A stretch of DNA of 25,025 nt from Bacilli bacterium (GTDB lineage: Bacteria > Bacillota_I > Bacilli_A > RF39 > UBA660), in the NCBI GenBank assembly GCA_028708005.1, contig JAQVZV010000001.1:1-25025 (forward strand). The letters run 5' to 3'. Shown one piece after another: positions 7,813 to 14,403 of this stretch. Under the pieces are notes generated by a model. That model did no database searches. It was not told the origin of the DNA and was given only the letters and a program-made list of their open reading frames with translations. Made by a program: the position numbers and the translations under genes. Every line of letters begins with the position of its first letter. Position 1 is the stretch's first letter.

Positions 7813-8451
7813 ATGAACAAAAAAGTTAAATCAACATTAATTATCCTCTATTACTTTATTTATACGTTCTTCATATATATACCTTTTTCTATCTTAAATA
7901 TTGAAATAGTTGGCGTTCTCTTATTTGGTATATCACTTATTTATATATATCGAGAGGACTTCAAAAATTATCTTGATGATTTTAAAAAAAATGGTCGTAA
8001 ATATTTAAAATTAGGCTTTAATTATTGGATTATCGGACTTTTGATGATGATTGTTTCTAATATTATAATTAGTTCATTATCTCCTATATCTATGCCAGAA
8101 AATGAACAGGCAGTTAGAGAAGCTTTAAAATTAAGTCCTTATATTATATTTCTATCTTCGGTTATTAATGCTCCATTGATTGAAGAATTAATATTTAGAA
8201 AGACACTCTTTGATATTTTTAAAAACAAAACCTTGTTCGTTATCTTTAGTGGATTGTTATTTGGAACATTTCATGTCATTGGCGTTGCAACCTCAATCTA
8301 TAGTTGGTTATATATTATTCCTTATTCAGCATTAGGAATAGCTTTTGCTTATGCCTATACTAAGACAAATAATTTGCTCACACCAATATGCTTACATTCA
8401 TTCCATAATTTTATTACGATTGTTCAAATTCTATTGTTTTTAGGAGGTTAA
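7813..8451 (+). CDS. CPBP-family intramembrane metalloprotease
   Basis: A 212-residue polytopic membrane protein with about six hydrophobic segments and the three CPBP (CAAX protease / bacteriocin-processing, formerly Abi) motifs: EExxxR at E124-E125-R129, FxxxH at F150-H154 and HxxxN at H195-N199. These residues form the metal-dependent active site within the membrane. Substrates vary across the family (peptide maturation, immunity, prenyl-protein processing) and cannot be predicted here. TAGGAGG precedes the ATG. The last codons (GGA GGT TAA) supply the Shine-Dalgarno site of the next gene, so the two form a coupled pair. Confidence 0.88.
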   Translation: MNKKVKSTLIILYYFIYTFFIYIPFSILNIEIVGVLLFGISLIYIYREDFKNYLDDFKKNGRKYLKLGFNYWIIGLLMMIVSNIIISSLSPISMPENEQAVREALKLSPYIIFLSSVINAPLIEELIFRKTLFDIFKNKTLFVIFSGLLFGTFHVIGVATSIYSWLYIIPYSALGIAFAYAYTKTNNLLTPICLHSFHNFITIVQILLFLGG

Positions 8452-8452
8452 A

Positions 8453-9334
8453 ATGAAAAGGAAGTACCGTTTAAAGAAAAAATATAAAATCATAATCATT
8501 ACATTAACAATTCTAACCTTAATCCTACTATGGTCTCGATATATAAGCACATCTGGGCTAATAATAAAGGAATATAAAGTAGTTAACGATAATCTGCCTA
8601 CTAGTTTTGATGGATTAAAAATTGTTCATTTATCAGACATTCATTATGGTAGAACGATTAAACAAAAAGAATTAAAACACATGGTTAATGAAATAAACGA
8701 AATAAATCCCAATCTGATTTTCTTCACTGGCGATCTGATTGATCGCGATATTAAATTAACACCCAGCATAAAAAAGGAAGTAATAAACACTTTAAAACAG
8801 CTGGCTCCTACGATTGGTAAATATGCAGTAGCAGGAAATCATGATTTAGCATTTAAAGATTTTGATAATATTCTTACAGCCAGCGGCTTTATTAATCTTA
8901 CAAATGATTATGATCTCATCTATAGTAATAAATATGAAACAATTTATATCGCTGGGCTTGAATCGGAAATTGTTGGAAAACCCAACGCAGATAAAGCTAC
9001 TCAATATTTAAATAACATTCAAGATAAAGATGAAACCGAATCATATAATAATCCCTCATATAAAATACTTTTACTCCATACTCCTGACACAATAAAATTA
9101 GTAGACAAGTATGATTTTAACTTAGTATTGGCAGGGCATTCTCACAATGGTCAAATAAGATTACCAATTATTGGTGCAATAACAAAGCCGCAAGGCGCGA
9201 AACAATTTTATAATCCTTATTATAAAATCAATAACACAGATTTATACATTTCAGGGGGATTAGGAACCTCTACAATGAACTTTAGGTTATTCAATAAACC
9301 ATCATTTAACTTTTATAGATTAGTAAAAAAATAA
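8453..9334 (+). CDS. Membrane-anchored calcineurin-like metallophosphoesterase (YkuE/YaeI type)
   Basis: The 293-residue protein has a basic N-terminus, one transmembrane helix (about 12-27) and an extracytoplasmic-type metallophosphoesterase domain. Metal ligands are visible in order: D62-I-H64, GD94, GN129HD131, a His in LLLHTPD (about 211) and GHSHNGQ (about 229). This matches the YkuE/YaeI group; some members have been linked to hydrolysis of lipid-linked intermediates such as UDP-diacylglucosamine or undecaprenyl compounds, but the substrate here is unknown. Its SD is made by the last codons of the upstream protease gene, one base before the ATG. No strong terminator follows, only a short GTGAT/ATCAC stem. 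Confidence 0.9.
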   Translation: MKRKYRLKKKYKIIIITLTILTLILLWSRYISTSGLIIKEYKVVNDNLPTSFDGLKIVHLSDIHYGRTIKQKELKHMVNEINEINPNLIFFTGDLIDRDIKLTPSIKKEVINTLKQLAPTIGKYAVAGNHDLAFKDFDNILTASGFINLTNDYDLIYSNKYETIYIAGLESEIVGKPNADKATQYLNNIQDKDETESYNNPSYKILLLHTPDTIKLVDKYDFNLVLAGHSHNGQIRLPIIGAITKPQGAKQFYNPYYKINNTDLYISGGLGTSTMNFRLFNKPSFNFYRLVKK

Positions 9335-9369
9335 ACCTTGTTAAATATAAGAGAAACGTGATACTAATC

Positions 9370-9396
9370 ACCTTTAATTCCCTCCCTCATACAATA
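9370..9396 (+). promoter_or_regulatory. Candidate sigma-K-like promoter of the 59-residue gene
   Basis: AC (9370-9371), 16 bp, then CATACAATA (9388-9396) fits the published Bacillus sigma-K consensus (AC, N16-17, CATAnnnTA). The -10 also resembles that of sigma-E. It directly precedes the SD and start of the small Gly/Tyr/Pro-rich gene. Short AT-rich matches can occur by chance. Confidence 0.45.
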
Positions 9397-9415
9397 AAAT
9401 GAAAGGAGAGATATA

Positions 9416-9595
9416 ATGTTTGGATTAGGACGTCCTTTTATGTTTGGCAGAAGGCCCGGCTTTGGCTACGGGTTTGGTCGCGGTGGTTTCTTTTTGCCTT
9501 TTACACTTGGAGCTGTAACAGGAGCAGCTTTAACGCCTTATTACAGACCATACTATCCGCCATACTTCCCGCCATATTATCCATATCTTTATTAA
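9416..9595 (+). CDS. Small Gly/Tyr/Pro-rich protein, possible spore-surface component
   Basis: A 59-codon gene. The ATG is preceded by AAAGGAGAG at ideal distance and the ORF ends just before a strong terminator. The protein has an N-terminal Gly/Phe/Arg-rich part (MFGLGRPFMFGRRPGFGYGF), a short hydrophobic Gly/Ala core (about 27-40) and a Tyr/Pro-repeat tail (PYYRPYYPPYFPPYYPYLY). This composition is reminiscent of small coat or exosporium proteins of Bacilli. With the sigma-K-like element upstream and a coat gene 2 kb away, a spore-surface role is plausible but only inferred. It has no predicted enzymatic function and no cysteines. Confidence 0.7.
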   Translation: MFGLGRPFMFGRRPGFGYGFGRGGFFLPFTLGAVTGAALTPYYRPYYPPYFPPYYPYLY

Positions 9596-9599
9596 TATT

Positions 9600-9624
9600 A
9601 AAAATCCTTACTAAAAGGATTTTT
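9600..9624. terminator. Bidirectional terminator between the small gene and the kinase gene
   Basis: AAAAATCCTT and AAGGATTTTT form a 10-bp stem with a 5-nt loop, A-rich on one side and T-rich on the other, so it works on both strands. The kinase stop codon (9611-9613, minus strand) lies in the loop. Confidence 0.8.
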
Positions 9625-10849
9625 TTAATGGTAAAAAAATGGTTACCCTTGTTCCCACATTGGATTTTGACTTATATTCGATATGCCCTTCGTGGGCTAC
9701 GATTATTTCGTTAGAGAATTTTACCCCTAACCCAGTTCCACTTTTTTTAGTTGTAAAAAAGGGTTCCCCAATCTTTTTTAATTGTTCTTTGGTCATACCT
9801 ATACCATTATCAGCTATTATTATAACTAATGATTTAGATGTTGTTTTAACGTTAAATTTTATTACCCCCTTTTTATCATATGGAATAGCTTCTACTGCAT
9901 TCTTTATAATATTTATAAAGACTTGTTTTAAACGATTATAATCCCCTTCAATATATTGTTCTTCGTCAATTAGGGAACAATCGAATTTTATTTTTCGGCC
10001 TTGGAATGTTAAACTTGATATTTCTAAAACATCTTGTAAAAGAACTGATATATCCATTTCTCTTTTTTCAACTTTTAATTTAGTAAGCATCATAAAATCT
10101 TCCATCAGCGTTAGAGTTCGCTCTATCTCTTGTTTAATGATAGGAATATACTTTTTTACATGATTATCATTATTAGTATCAAACATATCTAAATAGCCTT
10201 TGCAAACAGCTATAGGGTTTTTTATTTCATGTGTGATTTTGAACAAGGAATCCCTCAATTGTTTCTGATGTTCTAATTCTTTCAACGTCATATGAAGATT
10301 CATAGTTTTTTCACTTTGATCCATAAAATAACAAATTAGATGAGTAGTAACATAAAAAGATAATGATAAAATAAAAATTTCGTTGATCATATCTAAGCGA
10401 CTATTGATAAAATTATATGGTTCAATAATAATAAATGCTATTTTTATTATTGTAAAAACACTAATAATTGTTATTTTACTTTCATTTCGTCTTTTCAATA
10501 TATATATAAATATAAAGTATATTAAAAATTCAACAATAACATAAATTGGATTTATCTTTAATGAATAAACATAGTATAAACCGACACATAAAGAAAAGAT
10601 TATAATAGCAAGTTTCTTGCTTTTTAAATAGGCAATTAAAAGCGGAACAGTCAGTAACATCATTCTAATCGCAACATGAGGTGTATCACATTTAAGAATG
10701 AGATATAAAGACGTATAAAGCGCGAAGTCAAACAAGATATTTCTAGCCCTAGCACTTAAATTATGCTCACTAGTTGCAAATAAAAAATAACTAAATAACG
10801 GAAACAATATAAAAACAGAATTTAAAAACAACGTTTCTATAATATTCAT
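9611..10849 (-). CDS. Orphan multi-pass sensor histidine kinase (KinB-like)
   Basis: The 412-residue protein has about six transmembrane helices in residues 1-175, a short linker, and a HisKA domain with phospho-acceptor H207 (ITHEIKNPIAV). The HATPase domain carries an N box (N313, N317), G1 box DNGIGM (348-353), F box EPFFTTK (362-368) and G2 box GTGLG (371-375). It has no PAS or HAMP domain and no adjacent response regulator. This is the KinB-type layout, which feeds the Spo0F/Spo0B/Spo0A phosphorelay in B. subtilis. The start is set at 10849 because GGGAGG sits 7 nt upstream; two earlier in-frame ATGs would include that SD. A Spo0A-box-like site lies upstream. Kinase function is sure; a sporulation role is inferred. 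Confidence 0.88.
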   Translation of the reverse strand: MNIIETLFLNSVFILFPLFSYFLFATSEHNLSARARNILFDFALYTSLYLILKCDTPHVAIRMMLLTVPLLIAYLKSKKLAIIIFSLCVGLYYVYSLKINPIYVIVEFLIYFIFIYILKRRNESKITIISVFTIIKIAFIIIEPYNFINSRLDMINEIFILSLSFYVTTHLICYFMDQSEKTMNLHMTLKELEHQKQLRDSLFKITHEIKNPIAVCKGYLDMFDTNNDNHVKKYIPIIKQEIERTLTLMEDFMMLTKLKVEKREMDISVLLQDVLEISSLTFQGRKIKFDCSLIDEEQYIEGDYNRLKQVFINIIKNAVEAIPYDKKGVIKFNVKTTSKSLVIIIADNGIGMTKEQLKKIGEPFFTTKKSGTGLGVKFSNEIIVAHEGHIEYKSKSNVGTRVTIFLPLKKSF

Positions 10850-10895
10850 TCCCTCGCCTCCCATTGTCATTATAAATAGTTAAAGTGTAATATTT

Positions 10896-10902
10896 TGTCG
10901 AA
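10896..10902. promoter_or_regulatory. Spo0A-box-like site upstream of the kinase gene
   Basis: TGTCGAA in the context TTTTGTCGAAAAA on the plus strand is an exact match to the 0A-box core (TGNCGAA). On the minus strand it overlaps a -35-like TCGACA (10896-10901). A TATAAT (10869-10874) lies 21 bp downstream, the kind of long spacing seen in Spo0A-activated promoters such as spoIIG and spoIIE. A weaker copy (TGTCAGA) is at 10956-10962. Confidence 0.45.
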
Positions 10903-10980
10903 AAATAAACTAATTAAATGAATAATGGTGGATATTGATTTGTTTTTTGATTATTTGTCAGATATTATCCTTTCACAAAC

Positions 10981-11007
10981 AAAAAAATAATCAATGATTA
11001 TTTTTTT
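10981..11007. terminator. Bidirectional terminator after the EIIB-like gene
   Basis: A perfect 12-bp stem (AAAAAAATAATC with GATTATTTTTTT) with a 3-nt loop. The EIIB-like stop codon (10998-11000) is inside the 3' plus-strand arm. It separates the EIIB-like gene from the kinase gene on the same strand. Confidence 0.75.
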
Positions 11008-11315
11008 AAGTCGTCGATATACTTCTTTAGCTTATGGCCATCTGTTCCTAAAATGATTTTTAATTGATTATCTATCTCCACAATCCCTTTGGCTCCTAAT
11101 CGTTGAATAGCATCTTTATTGACGATCGAAACATCCTTAAGTGTTACCTTGAATCTCGACATATTTACTTCGATGCTTATAATATTATCTTTGCCACCTA
11201 AATACTCAACCAATTTATTAGCTTCAATGTGAAAGTCTTTCTTATTAGCTTTTATAACAACCAAAGCTATTATTACTAATACAACTACTATAATTAAATA
11301 TTGTATATATTGCAT
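10998..11315 (-). CDS. Membrane-anchored PTS EIIB-like protein lacking the catalytic Cys
   Basis: A 105-residue protein: an N-terminal transmembrane helix (about 4-23) followed by a domain that resembles the glucose-family PTS EIIB fold. Cues are ANKLVEYLGGKDNI, SRFKVTLKD and LGAKGIVEIDNQLKIILGT, which parallel the LGGKENI / TRLRVTVKD / LGAKGVV.....VIFG pattern of EIIB. The phosphorylated Cys of the usual DxCxTR motif is replaced (EVNMSRFK, Asn at that place), so phosphotransfer is not expected. A structural, sensing or anchoring role is possible. The ATG at 11315 is chosen because AGGTGA sits 6 nt upstream; a GTG at 11324 lies inside that SD. No sugar-transport partner is nearby. The domain call is by eye. 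Confidence 0.7.
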   Translation of the reverse strand: MQYIQYLIIVVVLVIIALVVIKANKKDFHIEANKLVEYLGGKDNIISIEVNMSRFKVTLKDVSIVNKDAIQRLGAKGIVEIDNQLKIILGTDGHKLKKYIDDLKK

Positions 11316-11360
11316 TCTTATCACCTGTTCATATTATACTATAAATATATCTAAAATAAA

Positions 11361-11412
11361 ACCAAAATATAGGTATTCCATATACACTCTTTTATTATCA
11401 ACGAATATGTTA
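11361..11412 (+). promoter_or_regulatory. Candidate sporulation (sigma-K/E-like) promoters of the coat gene
   Basis: Two overlapping matches to AC-N16-CATAnnnTA are present: AC at 11361-11362 with CATATACAC at 11379-11387, and AC at 11386-11387 with AATATGTTA at 11404-11412. Each misses part of the -10 consensus. No convincing sigma-A promoter is seen before the Cys-rich coat gene. Confidence 0.35.
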
Positions 11413-11444
11413 TTATTGAAAATAAATAAAGGGGTGGAATATAT

Positions 11445-11891
11445 ATGTGTAACAATAATACAGATTGCAAGTGCATAAGTGATATATTAAAGGTTATTAA
11501 TATTCTTCAAAAGAAAGCTTCTCGTCATGACGAGTGCGAAGATATCTGCGATCGCAGAACACTTGGTCCTACTTGCTTCGAAGAATTTAACACAAGGCCA
11601 GTTCAACTATTCTTATGCTGCAATAACGGAAATGAACCTTTAATAATGCCAACTACTAAAGGCCCAATAACACAAACAACTTGCTTTTCAGATGTATTCA
11701 GAGTAGAGAAAGTTGATGACTGCTGTGCTACTTTTAGAGTCCTAAAACAAAAACAAAAAGTAGATGGAGGAGCAGATTTGAATATAAGCTGTTGGGAACA
11801 CTTTGAACCAACTTGCTCTTTCTTTACACTCGATCTAAAATGTGTCTGCATTATTAGATGTTTAGAGGATACTTTCGTAGATTGCTTATAA
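11445..11891 (+). CDS. Spore coat protein, CotY/CotZ-like
   Basis: A 148-residue protein with 17 cysteines (11 percent), no signal peptide and no transmembrane segment. The C-terminal half follows the CotY/CotZ pattern: TCFSDVFRVEKVDDCCATFRVL, then a strand region, then FFTLDLKCVCIIRCLEDTFV, which parallels the VDLDCFCAINCL ending of Bacillus CotZ. In Bacillus these proteins cross-link through cysteines to form the insoluble crust or exosporium base. GGGGTGG precedes the ATG and a strong terminator follows, so it is monocistronic. This is the clearest evidence in the window that the host forms spores. CotY and CotZ cannot be told apart here. Confidence 0.85.
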   Translation: MCNNNTDCKCISDILKVINILQKKASRHDECEDICDRRTLGPTCFEEFNTRPVQLFLCCNNGNEPLIMPTTKGPITQTTCFSDVFRVEKVDDCCATFRVLKQKQKVDGGADLNISCWEHFEPTCSFFTLDLKCVCIIRCLEDTFVDCL

Positions 11892-11892
11892 T

Positions 11893-11924
11893 AAAGAGAC
11901 CACAAATAAATGTGGTCTCTTTTT
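11893..11924. terminator. Strong bidirectional terminator after the coat gene
   Basis: AAAGAGACCACA and TGTGGTCTCTTT form a perfect 12-bp stem with a 6-nt loop, followed on the plus strand by further Ts. It also lies just beyond the stop codon of the convergent minus-strand gene. Confidence 0.9.
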
Positions 11925-11925
11925 G

Positions 11926-12252
11926 TTAAAACCTTATATCTCTTATATCATTAATATCAATTGATTCTTCATCTATCGTTATAAGTTTGTTATTCATCAT
12001 TCCAATAATATCTTTGTGTATTATAGATTTATCTTTTAAGGTAATAATTGTGCTCATTTTATAAACATAATTAGGAGAACTAAACATTTCGTCTATCTTT
12101 TCTTTAACATCTTTAGTATTCGTCTCGGAGATATCAATATAGTCATTTCTTTCTTTCGTCTTATATTCTAAAGCCGAATAAAATACCGTATCATTGTTTA
12201 CTATTTTCTTTTCAATTTTATTGACATAAAGATCAGGCAGCTTTTTTTTCAT
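11926..12252 (-). CDS. Unrecognised 108-residue protein
   Basis: I do not recognise this protein. It is soluble-looking, with no transmembrane segment or signal peptide. The basic N-terminus (MKKKLPDLYVNKIEKKI) is followed by a strand-rich middle, a charged helix (about 46-58) and a C-terminal part of alternating strands (STIITLKDKSIIHKDIIGM, then IDEESIDINDIRDIRF) that suggests a small beta domain. AAGGGTG lies 7 nt before the ATG, and the gene ends against a strong terminator shared with the convergent coat gene, both supporting a real gene. Base composition matches its neighbours. It is transcribed away from the SEDS gene. No function can be assigned. Confidence 0.75.
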   Translation of the reverse strand: MKKKLPDLYVNKIEKKIVNNDTVFYSALEYKTKERNDYIDISETNTKDVKEKIDEMFSSPNYVYKMSTIITLKDKSIIHKDIIGMMNNKLITIDEESIDINDIRDIRF

Positions 12253-12354
12253 ATATCAACACCCTTATCTATAGGTATTTTATGCATCATTATTTCAAAA
12301 GTTGCAACATGAAAAAAGTTATTAGGTGTATAATATAATTATAATGGTGGTGAT

Positions 12355-13497
12355 ATGATGAAAAGTGTTTCAAAATATAAAGTTGAACTTGGCATTGTCA
12401 TTCCACTTATTCTTTTTTTTATCATAAGTATCCTGACCATCTATAGTGCTGGAAATATAATTCCCAGCACCATGGGAAACATTGCTTTAAAACAAACTCT
12501 ATGGTATATAGTGGGATTTGCAATCGCATATTTTATTATGTATATAGGTGTGGATTACTTGCTTAAATACGCATGGTTTCTTTATGGAACGGGCGTTTTA
12601 AGTCTTGTCTTATTATTGTTTATAGGAACCCCCATAAATGACGCTAGATGTTGGTTCGCCATTGGTAACATTGCCACCATCCAACCTAGTGAGTTTATGA
12701 AAGTGTTCCTTATCCTCGCCTTAGCAAAAGTCATTGATGAATTTAACACCAGCAACTCAAAGCCAACTTTGAAAGAAGAATTTTATTTATTAATAAAAGT
12801 TTTTATTATTGCAGCTATCCCATCTGTTTTGACATTTCTTCAGCCTGATACAGGCATTGTAATAATTTACTTTTTTATAACAATGACGATGTTATTAATT
12901 TCTGGTATACGATATCGCTGGTTTGTAATCATTTTTAGCATTATATTATCCATCGGAGGCATTTTCCTAAGCCTATATTTCTTTAAAAGCGACCTTTTTA
13001 TTAATATCTTTGGGACAAACTTCTTCTATAGGGTCGATCGTCTATTGGATTGGCAAAGTGGTGACGGAATGCAATTAGGTAATGCTATGACAGCAATTGG
13101 TAGTTCTGGACTGTTTGGTTTTGGATTAAAGGGAACCCCTATTTATTTCCCTGAAGCACATACTGACTTTATCTTTTCGGTATATGCTAGTAACTTCGGT
13201 TTAATAGGCTCTACTTTTCTAATTGGGTTGCTTACCTTCTTCGATTTAAAAATAATAACTATAGGGCTTAAAAGCAATCAAAATAGCAATAAGTATATCA
13301 TTGCAGGTATCACAGGCATGCTCTTATATCAACAAGTCCAAAGTATTGGTATGAATATAGGTCTATTACCAATTACAGGAATAACACTTCCCTTTATTAG
13401 TTATGGCGGATCGAGTCTTTTAAGTTATATGATTATCGCAGGTATTATCTTTAATTTATCTAATCAAACCCTAAGATTCTGGAATATAAAAAAATAA
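12355..13497 (+). CDS. SEDS-family peptidoglycan glycosyltransferase (RodA/FtsW/SpoVE)
   Basis: A 380-residue polytopic protein (about ten transmembrane helices) of the SEDS family, which polymerises lipid II into glycan strands with a partner class B PBP. Visible signatures are IQPSEFMK (109-116), QPDTG (163-167), the long loop LGNAMTAIGSSGLFGFGL...PEAHTDFIFSV, and LLPITGITLPFISYGGSS near the C-terminus. HTDFIF and the order of motifs favour a RodA-like protein, but FtsW or sporulation SpoVE cannot be excluded, and no PBP or mre gene is adjacent. GGTGG precedes two adjacent ATGs; the first is used here. It stands alone, with a terminator directly after. Confidence 0.92.
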   Translation: MMKSVSKYKVELGIVIPLILFFIISILTIYSAGNIIPSTMGNIALKQTLWYIVGFAIAYFIMYIGVDYLLKYAWFLYGTGVLSLVLLLFIGTPINDARCWFAIGNIATIQPSEFMKVFLILALAKVIDEFNTSNSKPTLKEEFYLLIKVFIIAAIPSVLTFLQPDTGIVIIYFFITMTMLLISGIRYRWFVIIFSIILSIGGIFLSLYFFKSDLFINIFGTNFFYRVDRLLDWQSGDGMQLGNAMTAIGSSGLFGFGLKGTPIYFPEAHTDFIFSVYASNFGLIGSTFLIGLLTFFDLKIITIGLKSNQNSNKYIIAGITGMLLYQQVQSIGMNIGLLPITGITLPFISYGGSSLLSYMIIAGIIFNLSNQTLRFWNIKK

Positions 13498-13517
13498 CCA
13501 CTACTGTTGGTTATTTT
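13491..13517 (+). terminator. Terminator of the SEDS gene
   Basis: AAAATAACCA and TGGTTATTTT form a 10-bp stem with a 7-nt loop, overlapping the stop codon of the SEDS gene. The palindromic A/T ends would let it work for the convergent Nudix gene as well. Confidence 0.7.
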
Positions 13518-13586
13518 AATTTATACACGTGCCAAGACAAAGGGAGTTCTTTTAAAAGAAAACACAATACTAATTTAATAAATATG

Positions 13587-14060
13587 CTATTTAACTTTCA
13601 ATTCATCTATTTTATGAGATAACAACTTCCAGTTTTCATCATATTCAAAAAATCCATTTATTTTTTTACCTTCTAAAGCGTAATGTAGCCAATACTTATA
13701 ATCCTCAAACATTTGGTCATATGGTATCTTATCCAAATCAAACCAATATGGTTTCATCTCTTCACTTTCTTGAGGCTCACCGATCCAATTAGTGGAGACA
13801 AATAAATGAAATAGTACATTTGCTTTGGTGCCTTTATAAAATTCTACAAACTCCATTACCCCGACTTTACTATAGTCTGTTGGAGTCACCAATATTTCTT
13901 CTTGAGTTTCTCTAATCATTGCCATTTCCGGTGTTTCATCCGCTTCTAATTTACCACCAACACCATTAAATTTGCCTTCACCAAATCCTTGCTTTTTCAT
14001 AGCAAGCATTACTTGATTGTCTTTTCTTAATAGTAGTAAAGTAGTTTCAATTCTATTCAT
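13587..14060 (-). CDS. Nudix hydrolase, MutT/MTH1-like (probable 8-oxo-dGTP diphosphatase)
   Basis: A 157-residue protein with a Nudix box G36-x5-E42-x7-R50-E51-x-x-E54-E55; the usual Gly near its end is Leu57. The remainder resembles MTH1 rather than generic Nudix proteins: GFGEGKFNGVGGKLE around the box, EMKPYWFDLDKIPYDQMFEDYKYW, and a GFFEYDENW-like C-terminus. MTH1-type enzymes hydrolyse oxidised purine nucleotides to monophosphates and so sanitise the nucleotide pool. GGAGG precedes the ATG. It is a single gene with a plausible promoter at 14109-14136. Nudix assignment is firm; the substrate is inferred from resemblance. Confidence 0.9.
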   Translation of the reverse strand: MNRIETTLLLLRKDNQVMLAMKKQGFGEGKFNGVGGKLEADETPEMAMIRETQEEILVTPTDYSKVGVMEFVEFYKGTKANVLFHLFVSTNWIGEPQESEEMKPYWFDLDKIPYDQMFEDYKYWLHYALEGKKINGFFEYDENWKLLSHKIDELKVK

Positions 14061-14108
14061 CTTTACCTCCGACTTTAAGTTTACATATTTAAATATATTG
14101 CTACCACA

Positions 14109-14136
14109 AGCATATCATAATAATATTTAAAAACAA
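14109..14136 (-). promoter_or_regulatory. Candidate promoter of the Nudix gene
   Basis: TTGTTT (14131-14136), 16 bp, then TATGCT (14109-14114) preceded by TGA, giving an extended -10-like TGnTATnnT on the minus strand. It lies about 50 bp before the Nudix ATG. Confidence 0.4.
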
Positions 14137-14174
14137 AGGTCCATAAATCTTTATATTTATGAATATAACATAAA

Positions 14175-14207
14175 AATAGATTGCTTCTGAGATTGAAGCA
14201 ATCTATT
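14175..14207 (-). terminator. Terminator of tRNA-Ala
   Basis: AATAGATTGCTTC and GAAGCAATCTATT make a 13-bp perfect stem with a 7-nt loop followed by TTTTTA-type sequence on the minus strand, 14 bp after the tRNA CCA end. Confidence 0.85.
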
Positions 14208-14221
14208 GTTTTTCTAACATC

Positions 14222-14298
14222 TGGTGGAGAATAAGGGATTCGAACCCTTGACCCCCTGCTTGCAAAACAGGTGCTCTAGCCAGCTGAGCTAATTCCCC
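14222..14298 (-). tRNA. tRNA-Ala(UGC)
   Basis: A 77-nt cloverleaf can be folded by hand. The acceptor stem is GGGGAAT/ATTCTCC with the G3-U70 wobble that is the alanine identity element. The D-arm is GCTC/GAGC, the anticodon stem CCTGT/GCAGG with loop TTTGCAA (anticodon TGC), and the T-arm AAGGG-TTCGAAT-CCCTT. The discriminator is A and CCA is encoded. With U34 it is a likely substrate for the ho5U/mo5U pathway encoded at 21593-24276. It has its own promoter and terminator and no neighbouring tRNA. Confidence 0.97.
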
Positions 14299-14339
14299 AA
14301 ATATGAAAAGGTTAAGTAGGCTCAAAACCTTCTCTTCAC

Positions 14340-14358
14340 CGCAACTTTAATAGTTGCG
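14340..14358 (-). promoter_or_regulatory. Hairpin at the 5' end of the pre-tRNA-Ala transcript
   Basis: CGCAACT and AGTTGCG form a perfect 7-bp stem with a 5-nt loop right at the predicted transcription start. A second possible stem, AAGGTT with AACCTT, lies between it and the tRNA. They may affect 5' leader processing by RNase P or transcript stability. Confidence 0.4.
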
Positions 14359-14363
14359 TTATG

Positions 14364-14372
14364 ATTATAACA
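14364..14372 (-). promoter_or_regulatory. Extended -10 promoter of tRNA-Ala
   Basis: TGTTATAAT on the minus strand matches TGnTATAAT, about 65 bp before the mature tRNA. Only a weak -35 is seen. Before the IS insertion it would have lain about 30 bp beyond the lon stop codon. Confidence 0.6.
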
Positions 14373-14403
14373 TAATAAAATTGAAAAAACAACATCATTT
14401 TTA

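Noticed and set aside
10950..10985. sigma-H promoter upstream of the kinase (AGGATAAT on the minus strand)
   Set aside because: No matching GAAT-type -10 is found at the proper distance.
11603..11905. Minus-strand ORF opposite the coat gene
   Set aside because: The plus-strand frame has a coherent Cys-rich CotY/CotZ pattern, SD and terminator; the opposite frame has none of these.
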